Below, piece by piece: positions 40,401-53,000 of a stretch of 64,000 nt of DNA (position 1 is the stretch's first letter; every line of letters starts with the position of its first letter). The stretch lies in NCBI GenBank assembly GCA_964023205.1, contig OZ026850.1:9559270-9623269 (forward strand), in the 5' to 3' direction. Both the position numbers and the translations under genes were made by a program. This DNA comes from Lutraria lutraria. Its lineage: Eukaryota > Mollusca > Bivalvia > Venerida > Mactridae. The notes beneath the pieces are model-generated. The model was not told the origin of the DNA. It did not search any database and saw only the letters and a list, made by a program, of their open reading frames with translations.

Positions 40401-41709
40401 TCCCTTCCACAATGAGTAACTTCTCCTTCTTGCCTATACCAACTATCCCTTATACAATGAGTAACTTCTCCTTCTTGTCTATACCAACTATCCCTTCCAC
40501 AATGAGTAACTTCTCCTTCTTGTCTATACCAAATATCCCTTCCACAATGAGTAACTTCTCCTTCTTGCCTATACCAACTATCCCTTATACAATGAGTAAC
40601 TTCTCCTACTTGCCTATACCAACTATCCCTTATACAATGAGTAACTTCTCCTTCTTGCCTATACCAACTATCCCTTATACAATGAGTAACTTCTCCTTCT
40701 TGCCTATACCAACTATCCCTTATACAATGAGTAACTTCTCCTTCTTGCCTATACCAACTATCCCTTATACAATGAGTAACTTCTCCTTCTTGCCTATACC
40801 AACTATCCCTTATACAATGAGTAACTTCTCCTTCTTGCCTATACCAACTATCCCTTATACAATGAGTAACTTCTCCTTCTTGCCTATACCAACTATCCCT
40901 TCCACAATGAGTAACTTCTCCTTCTTGTCTATACAAACTATCCCTTATACAATGAGTAACTTCTCCTTCTTGCCTATACCAACTATCCCTTATACAATGA
41001 GTAACTTCTCCTTCTTGCCTATACCAACTATCCCTTCCACAATGAGCAACTTCTCCTTCTTGCCTATACCAACTATCCCTTATACAATGAGTAACTTCTC
41101 CTTCTTGCCTATACCAACTATCCCTTATACAATGAGTAACTTCTCCTTCTTGCCTATACCAACTATCCCTTATACAATGAGTAACTTCTCCTTCTTGCCT
41201 ATACCAACTATCCCTTTCACAATGAGCAACTTCCCCTTCTTGTCTATACCAACTATCCCTTCCACAATGAGCAACTTCTCCTTCTTGCCTATACCAACTA
41301 TCCCTTATACAATGAGTAACTTCTCCTTCTTGCCTATACCAACTATCCCTTATACAATGAGTAACTTCTCCTTCTTGTCTATACCAACTATCCCTTATAC
41401 AATGAGTAACTTCTCCTTCTTGTCTATACCAACTATCCCTTATACAATGAGTAACTTCTCCTTCTTGCCTATACCAACTATCCCTTATACAATGAGTAAC
41501 TTCTCCTTCTTGTCTATACCAACTATCCCTTATACAATGAGTAACTTCTCCTTCTTGTCTATACCAACTATCCCTTATACAATGAGTAACTTCTCCTTCT
41601 TGCCTATACCAACTATCCCTTCCACAATGAGTAACTTCTCCTTCTTGTCTATACAAACTATCCCTTATACAATGAGTAACTTCTCCTTCTTGCCTATACC
41701 AACTATCCC

Positions 41710-44245
41710 TTATACAATGAGTAACTTCTCCTACTTGCCTATACCAACTATCCCTTATACAATGAGTAACTTCTCCTTCTTGCCTATACCAACTATCCCT
41801 TATACAATGAGTAACTTCTCCTACTTGCCTATACCAACTATCCCTTATACAATGAGTAACTTCTCCTTCTTGCCTATACCAACTATCCCTTATACAATGA
41901 GTAACTTCTCCTACTTGCCTATACCAACTATCCCTTATACAATGAGCAACTTCTCCTTCTTGCCTATACCAACTATCCCTTATACAATGAGTAACTTCTC
42001 CTACTTGTCTATACCAACTATCCCTTATACAATGAGTAACTTCTCCTTCTTGCCTATACCAACTATCCCTTATACAATGAGCAACTTCTCCTTCTTGCCT
42101 ATACCAACTATCCCTTCCACAATGAGCAACTTCTCCTTCTTGCCTATTCCAACTATCCCTTATACAATGAGTAACTTCTCCTACTTGCCTATACCAACTA
42201 TCCCTTATACAATGAGTAACTTCTCCTTCTTGCCTATACCAACTATCCCTTTCACAATGAGCAACTTCTCCTACTTGCCTATACCAACTATCCCTTATAC
42301 AATGAGTAACTTCTCCTTCTTGCCTATACCAACTATCCCTTATACAATGAGTAACTTCTCATACTTGCCTATACCAACTATCCCTTATACAATGAGTAAC
42401 TTCTCCTTCTTGCCTATACCAACTATCCCTTATACAATGAGTAACTTCTCCTACTTGCCTATACCAACTATCCCTTATACAATGAGTAACTTCTCCTTCT
42501 TGCCTATACCAACTATCCCTTATACAATGAGCAACTTCTCCTTCTTGCCTATACCAACTATCCCTTCCACAATGAGCAACTTCTCCTTCTTGCCTATACC
42601 AACTATCCCTTATACAATGAGTAACTTCTCCTTCTTGCCTATACCAACTATCCCTTATACAATGAGTAACTTCTCCTTCTTGCCTATACCAACTATCCCT
42701 TCCACAATGAGTAACTTCTCCTTCTTGTCTATACAAACTATCCCTTATACAATGAGTAACTTCTCCTTCTTGCCTATACCAACTATCCCTTATACAATGA
42801 GTAACTTCTCCTTCTTGCCTATACCAACTATCCCTTATACAATGAGTAACTTCTCCTTCTTGTCTATACCAACTATCCCTTATACAATGAGTAACTTCTC
42901 CTTCTTGCCTATACCAACTATCCCTTATACAATGAGTAACTTCTCCTTCTTGTCTATACCAACTATCCCTTATACAATGAGTAACTTCTCCTTCTTGTCT
43001 ATACCAACTATCCCTTATACAATGAGTAACTTCTCCTTCTTGCCTATACCAACTATCCCTTCCACAATGAGTAACTTCTCCTTCTTGTCTATACCAACTA
43101 TCCCTTCCACAATGAGTAACTTCTCCTTCTTGTCTATACCAACTATCCCTTATACAATGAGCAACTTCTCCTTCTTGTCTATACAAACTATCCCTTATAC
43201 AATGAGTAACTTCTCCTTCTTGTCTATACCAACTATCCCTTCCACAATGAGTAACTTCTCCTTCTTGTCTATACCAACTATCCCTTATACAATGAGTAAC
43301 TTCTCCTTCTTGTCTATACAAACTATCCCTTATACAATGAGTAACTTCTCCTTCTTGTCTATACCAACTATCCCTTCCACAATGAGCAACTTCTCCTTCT
43401 TGTCTATACCAACTATCCCTTATACAATGAGCAACTTCTCCTTCTTGTCTATACAAACTATCCCTTATACAATGAGTAACTTCTCCTTCTTGCCTATACC
43501 AACTATCCCTTATACAATGAGTAACTTCTCCTACTTGCCTATACCAACTATCCCTTATACAATGAGTAACTTCTCCTTCTTGCCTATACCAACTATCCCT
43601 TATACAATGAGTAACTTCTCCTACTTGCCTATACAAACTATCCCTTATACAATGAGTAACTTCTCCTTCTTGCCTATACCAACTATCCCTTATACAATGA
43701 GTAACTTCTCCTTCTTGCCTATACCAACTATCCCTTATACAATGAGTAACTTCTCCTACTTGCCTATACCAACTATCCCTTATACAATGAGCAACTTCTC
43801 CTTCTTGCCTATACCAACTATCCCTTATACAATGAGTAACTTCTCCTACTTGTCTATACCAACTATCCCTTATACAATGAGTAACTTCTCCTTCTTGCCT
43901 ATACCAACTATCCCTTATACAATGAGCAACTTCTCCTTCTTGCCTATACCAACTATCCCTTCCACAATGAGCAACTTCTCCTTCTTGCCTATACCAACTA
44001 TCCCTTATACAATGAGTAACTTCTCCTACTTGCCTATACCAACTATCCCTTATACAATGAGTAACTTCTCCTTCTTGCCTATACCAACTATCCCTTTCAC
44101 AATGAGCAACTTCTCCTACTTGCCTATACCAACTATCCCTTATACAATGAGTAACTTCTCCTTCTTGCCTATACCAACTATCCCTTATACAATGAGTAAC
44201 TTCTCATACTTGCCTATACCAACTATCCCTTATACAATGAGTAAC
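41710..44245. repeat. Higher-order duplication (1845-bp offset)
   Basis: The rare CTCATACTTG variant is at 42359 and 44204, offset 1845 bp (41 units). The preceding alternation of TTC and TAC units matches between about 41710-42400 and 43555-44245. A separate ATACAAAC variant recurs at 40931, 41651 and 42731 (offsets 720 and 1080 bp) and four more times before 43640. Confidence 0.8.
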
Positions 44246-46919
44246 TTCTCCTTCTTGCCTATACCAACTATCCCTTCCACAATGAGCAACTTCTCCTTCT
44301 TGTCTATACCAACTATCCCTTATACAATGAGTAACTTCTCCTACTTGTCTATACCAACTATCCCTTATACAATGAGTAACTTCTCCTTCTTGCCTATACC
44401 AACTATCCCTTATACAATGAGCAACTTCTCCTTCTTGCCTATACCAACTATCCCTTCCACAATGAGCAACTTCTCCTTCTTGCCTATACCAACTATCCCT
44501 TATACAATGAGCAACTTCTCCTTCTTGCCTATACCAACTATCCCTTATACAATGAGTAACTTCTCCTACTTGTCTATACCAACTATCCCTTATACAATGA
44601 GTAACTTCTCCTTCTTGCCTATACCAACTATCCCTTATACAATGAGCAACTTCTCCTTCTTGCCTATACCAACTATCCCTTCCACAATGAGCAACTTCTC
44701 CTTCTTGCCTATACCAACTATCCCTTATACAATGAGTAACTTCTCCTTCTTGCCTATACCAACTATCCCTTATACAATGAGTAACTTCTCCTTCTTGCCT
44801 ATACCAACTATCCCTTTCACAATGAGCAACTTCTCCTACTTGCCTATACCAACTATCCCTTATACAATGAGTAACTTCTCCTACTTGCCTATACCAACTA
44901 TCCCTTATACAATGAGTAACTTCTCCTTCTTGCCTATACCAACTATCCCTTATACAATGAGTAACTTCTCCTTCTTGTCTATACCAACTATCCCTTATAC
45001 AATGAGTAACTTCTCCTACTTGCCTATACCAACTATCCCTTATACAATGAGTAACTTCTCCTACTTGCCTATACCAACTATCCCTTATACAATGAGTAAC
45101 TTCTCCTTCTTGCCTATACCAACTATCCCTTATACAATGAGTAACTTCTCCTTCTTGCCTATACCAACTATCCCTTCCACAATGAGTAACTTCTCCTTCT
45201 TGTCTATACCAACTATCCCTTATACAATGAGCAACTTCTCCTTCTTGTCTATACCAACTATCCCTTCCACAATGAGTAACTTCTCCTTCTTGCCTATACC
45301 AACTATCCCTTATACAATGAGCAACTTCTCCTTCTTGCCTATACCAACTATCCCTTATACAATGAGTAACTTCTCCTTCTTGCCTATACCAACTATCCCT
45401 TATACAATGAGTAACTTCTCCTTCTTGCCTATACCAACTATCCCTTATACAATGAGCAACTTCTCCTTCTTGCCTATACCAACTATCCCTTATACAATGA
45501 GTAACTTCTCCTTCTTGTCTATACCAACTATCCCTTATACAATGAGTAACTTCTCCTTCTTGTCTATACCAACTATCCCTTATACAATGAGTAACTTCTC
45601 CTTCTTGCCTATACCAACTATCCCTTATACAATGAGCAACTTCTCCTTCTTGTCTATACCAACTATCCCTTATACAATGAGTAACTTCTCCTTCTTGTCT
45701 ATACCAACTATCCCTTATACAATGAGTAACTTCTCCTTCTTGCCTATACCAACTATCCCTTATACAATGAGCAACTTCTCCTTCTTGTCTATACCAACTA
45801 TCCCTTATACAATGAGTAACTTCTCCTTCTTGTCTATACCAACTATCCCTTATACAATGAGCAACTTCTCCTTCTTGCCTATACCAACTATCCCTTATAC
45901 AATGAGTAACTTCTCCTTCTTGTCTATACCAACTATCCCTTATACAATGAGTAACTTCTCCTTCTTGTCTATACCAACTATCCCTTATACAATGAGTAAC
46001 TTCTCCTTCTTGCCTATACCAACTATCCCTTATACAATGAGTAACTTCTCCTTCTTGTCTATACCAACTATCCCTTATACAATGAGCAACTTCTCCTTCT
46101 TGCCTATACCAACTATCCCTTATACAATGAGCAACTTCTCCTTCTTGTCTATACCAACTATCCCTTATACAATGAGTAACTTCTCCTTCTTGTCTATACC
46201 AACTATCCCTTATACAATGAGCAACTTCTCCTTCTTGTCTATACCAACTATCCCTTATACAATGAGTAACTTCTCCTTCTTGCCTATACCAACTATCCCT
46301 TATACAATGAGTAACTTCTCCTTCTTGCCTATACCAACTATCCCTTATACAATGAGCAACTTCTCCTTCTTGCCTATACCAACTATCCCTTCCACAATGA
46401 GTAACTTCTCCTTCTTGCCTATACCAACTATCCCTTATACAATGAGTAACTTCTCCTTCTTGTCTATACCAACTATCCCTTATACAATGAGTAACTTCTC
46501 CTTCTTGCCTATACCAACTATCCCTTATACAATGAGCAACTTCTCCTTCTTGCCTATACCAACTATCCCTTCCACAATGAGTAACTTCTCCTTCTTGCCT
46601 ATACCAACTATCCCTTATACAATGAGTAACTTCTCCTTCTTGTCTATACCAACTATCCCTTATACAATGAGTAACTTCTCCTTCTTGCCTATACCAACTA
46701 TCCCTTCCACAATGAGTAACTTCTCCTTCTTGCCTATACCAACTATCCCTTATACAATGAGTAACTTCTCCTTCTTGTCTATACCAACTATCCCTTATAC
46801 AATGAGTAACTTCTCCTTCTTGCCTATACCAACTATCCCTTATACAATGAGTAACTTCTCCTTCTTGTCTATACCAACTATCCCTTATACAATGAGTAAC
46901 TTCTCCTTCTTGCCTATAC

Positions 46920-47390
46920 CAACTATCCCTTATACAATGAGCAACTTCCCCTTCTTGTCTATACCAACTATCCCTTCCACAATGAGTAACTTCTCCTTTT
47001 TGCCTATACCAACTATCCCTTATACAATGAGTAACTTCTCCTTCTTGCCTATACCAACTATCCCTTATACAATGAGTAACTTCTCCTTCTTGCCTATACC
47101 AACTATCCCTTATACAATGAGTAACTTCTCCTTCTTGCCTATACCAACTATCCCTTATACAATGAGTAACTTCTCCTTCTTGCCTATACCAACTATCCCT
47201 TCCACAATGAGTAACTTCTCCTTCTTGCCTATACCAACTATCCCTTATACAATGAGTAACTTCTCCTTCTTGCCTATACCAACTATCCCTTATACAATGA
47301 GCAACTTCCCCTTCTTGTCTATACCAACTATCCCTTCCACAATGAGTAACTTCTCCTTTTTGCCTATACCAACTATCCCTTATACAATGA
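46920..47390. repeat. 360-bp duplication near the right end of the satellite
   Basis: The pair of rare variants AACTTCCCCTTC and CTCCTTTTTGCC occurs at 46946/46993 and again at 47306/47353, offset 360 bp (eight units). Confidence 0.8.
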
Positions 47391-48120
47391 GTAACTTCTC
47401 CTTCTTGTCTATACCAACTATCCCTTATACAATGAGTAACTTCTCCTTCTTGCCTATACCAACTATCCCTTATACAATGAGTAACTTCTCCTTCTTGTCT
47501 ATACCAACTATCCCTTATACAATGAGTAACTTCTCATTCTTGCCTATACCAACTATCCCTTATACAATGAGTAACTTCTCCTTCTTGCCTATACCAACTA
47601 TTCCTTCCACAATGAGTAACTTCTCCTTCTTGTCTATACCAACTATCCCTTATACAATGAGTAACTTCTCCTTCTTGCCTATACCAACTATCCCTTCCAC
47701 AATGAGTAACTTCTCCTTCTTGACTATACCAACTATCCCTTATACAATGAGTAACTTCTCCTTCTTGCCTATACCAACTATCCCTTATACAATGAGTAAC
47801 TTCTCCTTCTTGCCTATACCAACTATCCCTTCCACAATGAGTAACTTCTCCTTCTTGCCTATACCAACTATCCCTTCCACAATGAGTAACTTCTCCTTCT
47901 TGTCTATACCAACTATCCCTTCCACAATGAGTAACTTCTCCTTCTTGACTATACCAACTATCCCTTATACAATGAGTAACTTCTCCTTCTTGCCTATACC
48001 AACTATCCCTTATACAATGAGTAACTTCTCCTTCTTGCCTATACCAACTATCCCTTATACAATGAGCAACTTCTCCTTCTTGCCTATACCAACTATGAGT
48101 TCCACAATGAGTAACGTCTC

Positions 48121-48407
48121 CACGTAAGGAAGAAGCTCGACTTTCTAGTCAGGTCTTCTCGTCATGATATGCCTTACCTGCCGCGACCGATATTCGAACT
48201 CAGATCATCCGGTTTCAAGTACTGAGCACAAAATACTGGACCATGCACCGTTAAACCACATTAATCAAACACATATCTTAATTTTCAAATACATGTATTA
48301 TTAAAACACGATGTCAACAACTAAGGACTGTAAGATAGGAATCGACAGTCAGGAATATTGGCAAGGTTTACAATTACATAGTTATATGCAAATTTGTTGA
48401 TCACTTT
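48121..48407 (-). mobile_element. tRNA-derived SINE-like head abutting the satellite
   Basis: Read on the minus strand, 48262-48181 has a box A-like GTTTAACGGTGCATGG and, about 50 nt later, a box B-like GAGTTCGAATATC followed by GGTCGCGG, which is the arrangement of a tRNA promoter. A unique stretch of about 60 bp (48180-48121) separates it from the first satellite unit, whose last copy is degenerate (GTAACGTCTCCACGTAAGG on the plus strand). I see no full tRNA fold, so this is a SINE head or old tRNA pseudogene and not a functional tRNA. The rest, 48263-48407, is unassigned spacer. Confidence 0.55.
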
Positions 48408-48660
48408 CTACGTGGTCGAGTGGTTAAGGTCGCTGACTTCAAATATATGTAACCTCTCACTGATAGACGGCCACGTCTTCAAGCCCAGCTACCGACCATG
48501 TCTCTTTATGTGATTATGTAGACATTTGCTTACAGAACATGTGAGCCTAGTACTGGTTCTTCCTAGGAACAATGGTTAGATGGACTGTCCACCTCATATG
48601 ACTCTGACTGTTGAAAAAGGGGTGTAAAGCTTAAACAAACAAACAAACAAACAAAACAAA
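48408..48660 (+). mobile_element. tRNA-derived SINE with AAAC tail
   Basis: The head CTACGTGGTCGAGTGGTTAA is a box A like that of Ser/Leu-type tRNAs. A long variable arm and a degenerate box B (TCTTCAAGCCC) follow. The body contains TAGTACTGGTTCTTC, ATGACTCTGACTGTTGAAAA and GGGGTGTAAAG. It ends in an (AAAC)n tail from 48632. A second, truncated copy of the same body is on the minus strand at 56090-56220. No clean target duplication was identified. Body-sharing SINE superfamilies such as MetaSINEs are known in bivalves, but membership is not shown here. Confidence 0.85.
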
Positions 48661-49321
48661 ATGCATTTATTTCAATGTTTGATTTATTTTGTTCAAGTTT
48701 CGTCACTATTTGTGTGTCGTCAGGTGTACAACGGGTGATAACATACTATGTACGAGAATATTCGTATATTCTGAGCAGCTACATGTATGAGCGCTCTAAC
48801 AAATAATTCTGTACAAATTGAATGGAGATATTGAAACAGCGAGTCTGACTTATAAGCACAGAACGCATTTTTGTTGATACAGTAATCGTGATAGATAAAC
48901 GGCGCCTCTTGTCATTTATCAACCATCTTAATAGCAACAAATTCAACTCTAATGCAAGAATGATAATCTTTAAACATTCTTTTTCGACTTTAAGACGCCA
49001 AAATGTATTTTCTGACTCCAGAATACTTTTACTCAATCTCTGCTCAGTAAATATGTCTACAGATACTGGGGTTATGTCATATCGACTGTCGTGTCCGCCT
49101 TATCTCTCTCTTTTATACTCCAATTTTTGTGTGAACATGTGCAGTTTTTTAGGTTTACTATTTTCTCAATCACAACCAATCTCTACTTGGTAACTTCAAA
49201 TCACAAAACTGGCATATCATACCACAGCAATCCCAGACTAAATTTGATATCGAATTAAAACGCATTAACTTGGTGTTCAGCGCGTGGCTTTTAAAATGTG
49301 TACAACATATCAGATACTAAG
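48661..49321. other. Intergenic DNA, no gene seen
   Basis: Overlapping opposite-strand open frames of 85-101 codons at 48779-49193 have no splice, signal or domain support and are not called. Confidence 0.5.
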
Positions 49322-49388
49322 TGTTTTTCAAGGCCGACTTGTTCGACAGAACGTTAAAAGCATCGCCACATTAGAATCGTAAATTAGA
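49322..49388 (+). repeat. Dispersed repeat, copy 2 (partner at 10630)
   Basis: The core AGAACGTTAAAAGCATCG, then CCACATTAGAATCG and AATTAGA, matches the copy at 10657-10697 in the same orientation. Confidence 0.7.
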
Positions 49389-49855
49389 CAGAAAATGTGA
49401 GAATTCGAGAAAATAACGAATTACATTTAAAAACATCGAACGATGGAACCATTTGGTTAAAATGTCAAAGATTTTGAATAAATGCGACAAACAAACATCA
49501 ATGATATTTCTCATATGCGATTTTTTCTTGTTTTGATTTCATGATAATTTTCCAAATAATGGATTGGAATATAAGATCTAGATACTTGCGTGACTATAGA
49601 TGTACGAGTGTACATATGTTATCATAATCCACAGCTTTTATAGTGGTAAGCCGTGTGGTGAAAACAGGGCTCAACTTGTACATGTATGTATGTGGTATTC
49701 TTATATAGAGATGTGTACTCAGCTACATATTTCTTATCGAATTACGCTTATCCTTATTTTATAGAATTGTTTATTTTGCGGAGAATGAAGTACTTATATT
49801 ATGGCCCTGCTCTTTTGAATAATGCTGCAGAAATAATCCCTGACAAAATATCCAA
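49389..49855. other. Intergenic DNA, no gene seen
   Basis: AT-rich spacer with nothing recognised. Confidence 0.5.
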
Positions 49856-50097
49856 GCCCCGAGGTTATTAAACTTGAAAACGGTCTCTTAGCTCAAATCT
49901 CAATTTCGTTCTCAAAGTATTATGGTTGAAAAGATAGAGCTGATTAATGTTTAAATACATATTCTGATCAATTATACTGTCAGACAAATGTATCAATAAC
50001 ATCATTACTGTCTGCTCAAAATTAACTTAGAACCATTAAATGACAAATTATGAGATTTGAGCTCGGAGACCGATCTCAAGTTTTATAACCTCGGGGC
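49856..50097. mobile_element. MITE-like element with about 48-bp inverted arms
   Basis: The left arm GCCCCGAGGTTATTAAACTT ... AGCTCAAATCTCA (49856-49903) is mirrored by the right arm at about 50050-50097 (TGAGATTTGAGCTC ... AACCTCGGGGC), with scattered mismatches, around a centre of about 145 bp. There is no coding capacity. No target duplication is certain. A possible diverged fragment of the arm is at 4148-4196. Confidence 0.8.
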
Positions 50098-53000
50098 CAG
50101 GCATAGACCGAAGATATTTTAAGGTTTATAGAATAATCCCGAGATTCATGCTTTTTACTGGATAACACGTTATCGTGAAATACAAATCAAAGCACTGAGA
50201 GTACTTCAGAAGCGAAAGTTGAAATGTTGTTGATAATATTTGGTAGATATGCATTAGATAACTAATGATACCAAAAAACCTCAACCAACTCTAGGCCACA
50301 ATGTTACAAATCCAAATTTATATATATATATATGTGGTTTAGACTAAAATTTTCTTCAAAAGGAAGAGTCAGTTTTGGGCCAGTGTAATGAAGACGTTTT
50401 GGTAGATGTCCACTTGTTATGCTCATACCTCCAATTCCTGTTCACGGTAAAAACGCATCCGACACTAAAAACTTCGTAATTATGTAATAATAAATTTCGT
50501 ATCTCCTGTATTAGAGTTAACTCTTTAGCGGTGTGGTTGAGTGTGCTAGAGGTCCTGGGTTGATAGAATGCTTAAAACACCCCGAATTCAGTCAAACGGG
50601 CTGTTTATAATTCTATTCTAATAATAATTATCTTTTGTTGAAGTTCTTGTATTATGTAAGATGTATTATGCAAACCCATCTCGCAAATAAGAATTTCATC
50701 TCGCGAGATCGAGTCCATTCCGAACTTTATATCTATCCAGTAGGCGGAGTTACGGTTAACTGGTGTCCTCGCTCTGCTAGTATCTTTTAGCGATTCCCGT
50801 GCGTATAGTAGCGATGCGCACTATTTATTGTCTTTACGAATGAAAAATTTGTGCGGATCGCCCTTTTGAATGAAATTTCTTTTGTGAATGAATACCGAAT
50901 TATCAAACTCAATAGTTTTACAGTTAGAAATGCCAAAACAATGTGATAATTCAAAATGGACATAATCATGCAATATATCCAACGTGTATCATAACTGCTA
51001 TCTGTGGAGTTACTACAACCAGTGGTACTATTTTCAACGCGAATGTATGGATAAGAGGGTTTATCACTAAAGAAGCTCTCGCTTCGCTTTCGCTTCTAAA
51101 AATAATTGAAGGCTTGTGGAAGGTCGATGGTTCTAACCAGATGTATACCTAGGGTCTTCATTAACTATAAAAGCTGGAATGTTGCCGAATGACTCTGGCT
51201 GTTGTACAACGTTAAAATCCGAGAGAAAGAAAACATGCCGTAGGCATTGCAAATTAATGGTTGAACGTTGAAAGAAATTCGATGATGGTAAAAGTACATT
51301 CAGTAAAAACGATTTAACGAACAAAATAATATAAGTTATTATCTTGTTATTTTAAATTATACGAAGGTTAACTAACATGAAATAATTGATATTCTCTTTA
51401 ACCATGTACCAAATTGATTGAATATCCATTTTCTTTAAAGAAATGTTTTATGTAATATAGATATTACAGATAAGAGGCAGATTTATCGAAATAAAATGAT
51501 ATTTGTATATTTTATACTATTTTGTCTGAATTGATGTACTGTTAAACATTTCAGTCTAGACGAAATAATGTTTATATAGTTAATATATGGTCCTTCATAT
51601 CTACCGAATGGTAAAATGAGGAATTTATTCTAAGTCTACAGTACTTTAACTTTTCATATGAAACTGATGCAGCAGATAATGTGTTCGGAATTAAGTGTTC
51701 AGATTTTTTTTCAGTTGTGTGTCTGGAATACAAGAATCAAGTAAGAATGATGAGTCTTATGTCACCATATCTCATATACAGTATAGTATGCTATAACAAA
51801 CATTACGATTGCTTAAGAGGACGACATTGCTCGTTGATAAAGTGGTCACGTTTTAAGAATACACACGTCTTTCCTTAATACATTGTATTTTGTCATAAGT
51901 TTCGTATTGTAAGCAGGCAGCCTTATACCATGTTTCTGTGAGTATGTAACCTATCAAAGACAGAACAGAAATTGGACTGAAAATGGTTTGATTGATTGCT
52001 CTAAATCTCCTGTCCGAACAAGCATTGGTCTCAAATCACGAGATTTATTCTTGATAACAACTGTCCTCTCATGACATTTAAATGAAGACTAGGAGAGACA
52101 TACCGGTATGTCTCGGTGATTATTCTGGTGTTGTGTGTATATATATGATATACATGGTATAGATGGTTATTCGCATGACGCACGACTGTAAACGCGTACA
52201 ATCATATTAATTTGACAATGAAAAGCGATAAAAATTACGAATTATGTATAGAAATACTATGATCTAGATATATTCTAGAACCAAAACATTATAGAACTAC
52301 AGCATATTCAAATTGTCAGTATGTTAATAATGAAATACTAAGTAAACGGATGACAATGCTCTAATCTTTTATTGACATTATCCATAAAACAATTTAATGT
52401 TAATGTGAACTATTCCAACAAAAAAATTATATTCTTTAGAAAATAATGAAATAATAGTCTGGAAAACATGTTAACTTCTTCGTTTTTTTTTTTGTTTTTT
52501 TTTTGTCATATCATATAAAACATATAGTGTACATGGTCATATCAGTTTTTACCAATTTATAGATCTGAAAACTAAACTGAAAACCATTGTATTGCAATCA
52601 TAAATAAACTCAATATATACAGACTCCATTGCAGGTTTGAAAAATTAGAATAACGATAACCACTCTGTACGTATATAATGATATATTCACCAATTAGCCT
52701 TAAAATTAGTAAGTGTGTCATACAGATAACATTCTTTGTTAATTTGACATTTGTCTTAAAAGAAATTCCTTAGCTTAAATCTCATTGGCAATTACGTATT
52801 TTGTATGACGCCATTGAATAAAAGCTATATACGCATATATAGGACATTCTAATATAGAATGGAATTCATCGTCTATATTATTACAGCGGATACATTTTCT
52901 TTCATTTCTGGGAGAATAATAAGGTTTGTGCTAACGATCACATTTATTTTCCATTCAGCAACTTGACATGACCTAGTACGAGATTACTATTCTATACCTC

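Larger units (their letters stand above)
22464..48120. repeat. 45-bp satellite array, about 570 copies (25.6 kb)
   Basis: A 45-bp unit with landmarks TATACCAACTATCCCTT and ACAATGAGTAACTTCTCC is repeated without interruption. The common unit holds 16 T, 14 C, 12 A and 3 G and no CpG, so the plus strand is C-rich and G-poor over the whole array. Variable sites are CCT/TCT/ACT after TTG, TATAC/TCCAC/TTCAC before AATGAG, AGT/AGC, and TTC/TAC/AAC. Nine single-base deletions (ATCCTTATAC or ATCCTTCCAC) lie between 27.6 and 30.9 kb. Because 45 is a multiple of three, the array is open for thousands of codons on both strands. On the plus strand this gives a 15-residue Pro/Ser/Thr/Phe motif, on the minus strand a DSWYRQEGEV motif. 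The substitutions are mostly non-synonymous in either frame, stops recur within the unit (CTCCTAATTG and CCTTAAAC variants), and no start context, intron or signal peptide is seen. It is therefore non-coding satellite DNA. Confidence 0.97.

Noticed and set aside
30770..41656. A 3628-codon minus-strand open frame with a repeated DSWYRQEGEV motif
   Set aside because: It is the mirror artefact of the same satellite. It begins and ends inside the array where single variants create or remove stops.
39782..48127. A 2781-codon plus-strand open frame, plus further plus-strand frames of up to 1049 codons elsewhere in the array
   Set aside because: They are open only because the satellite period is 45 bp. 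The same DNA is open on the other strand, changes are mostly non-synonymous, stops and one-base deletions recur, and no gene-like start, intron or signal peptide exists.
50520..50560. tRNA-like stretch with GGTCCTGGGTTGAT
   Set aside because: Only a weak box B-like and box A-like match with no foldable arms. Kept only as a remark in the intergenic entry.
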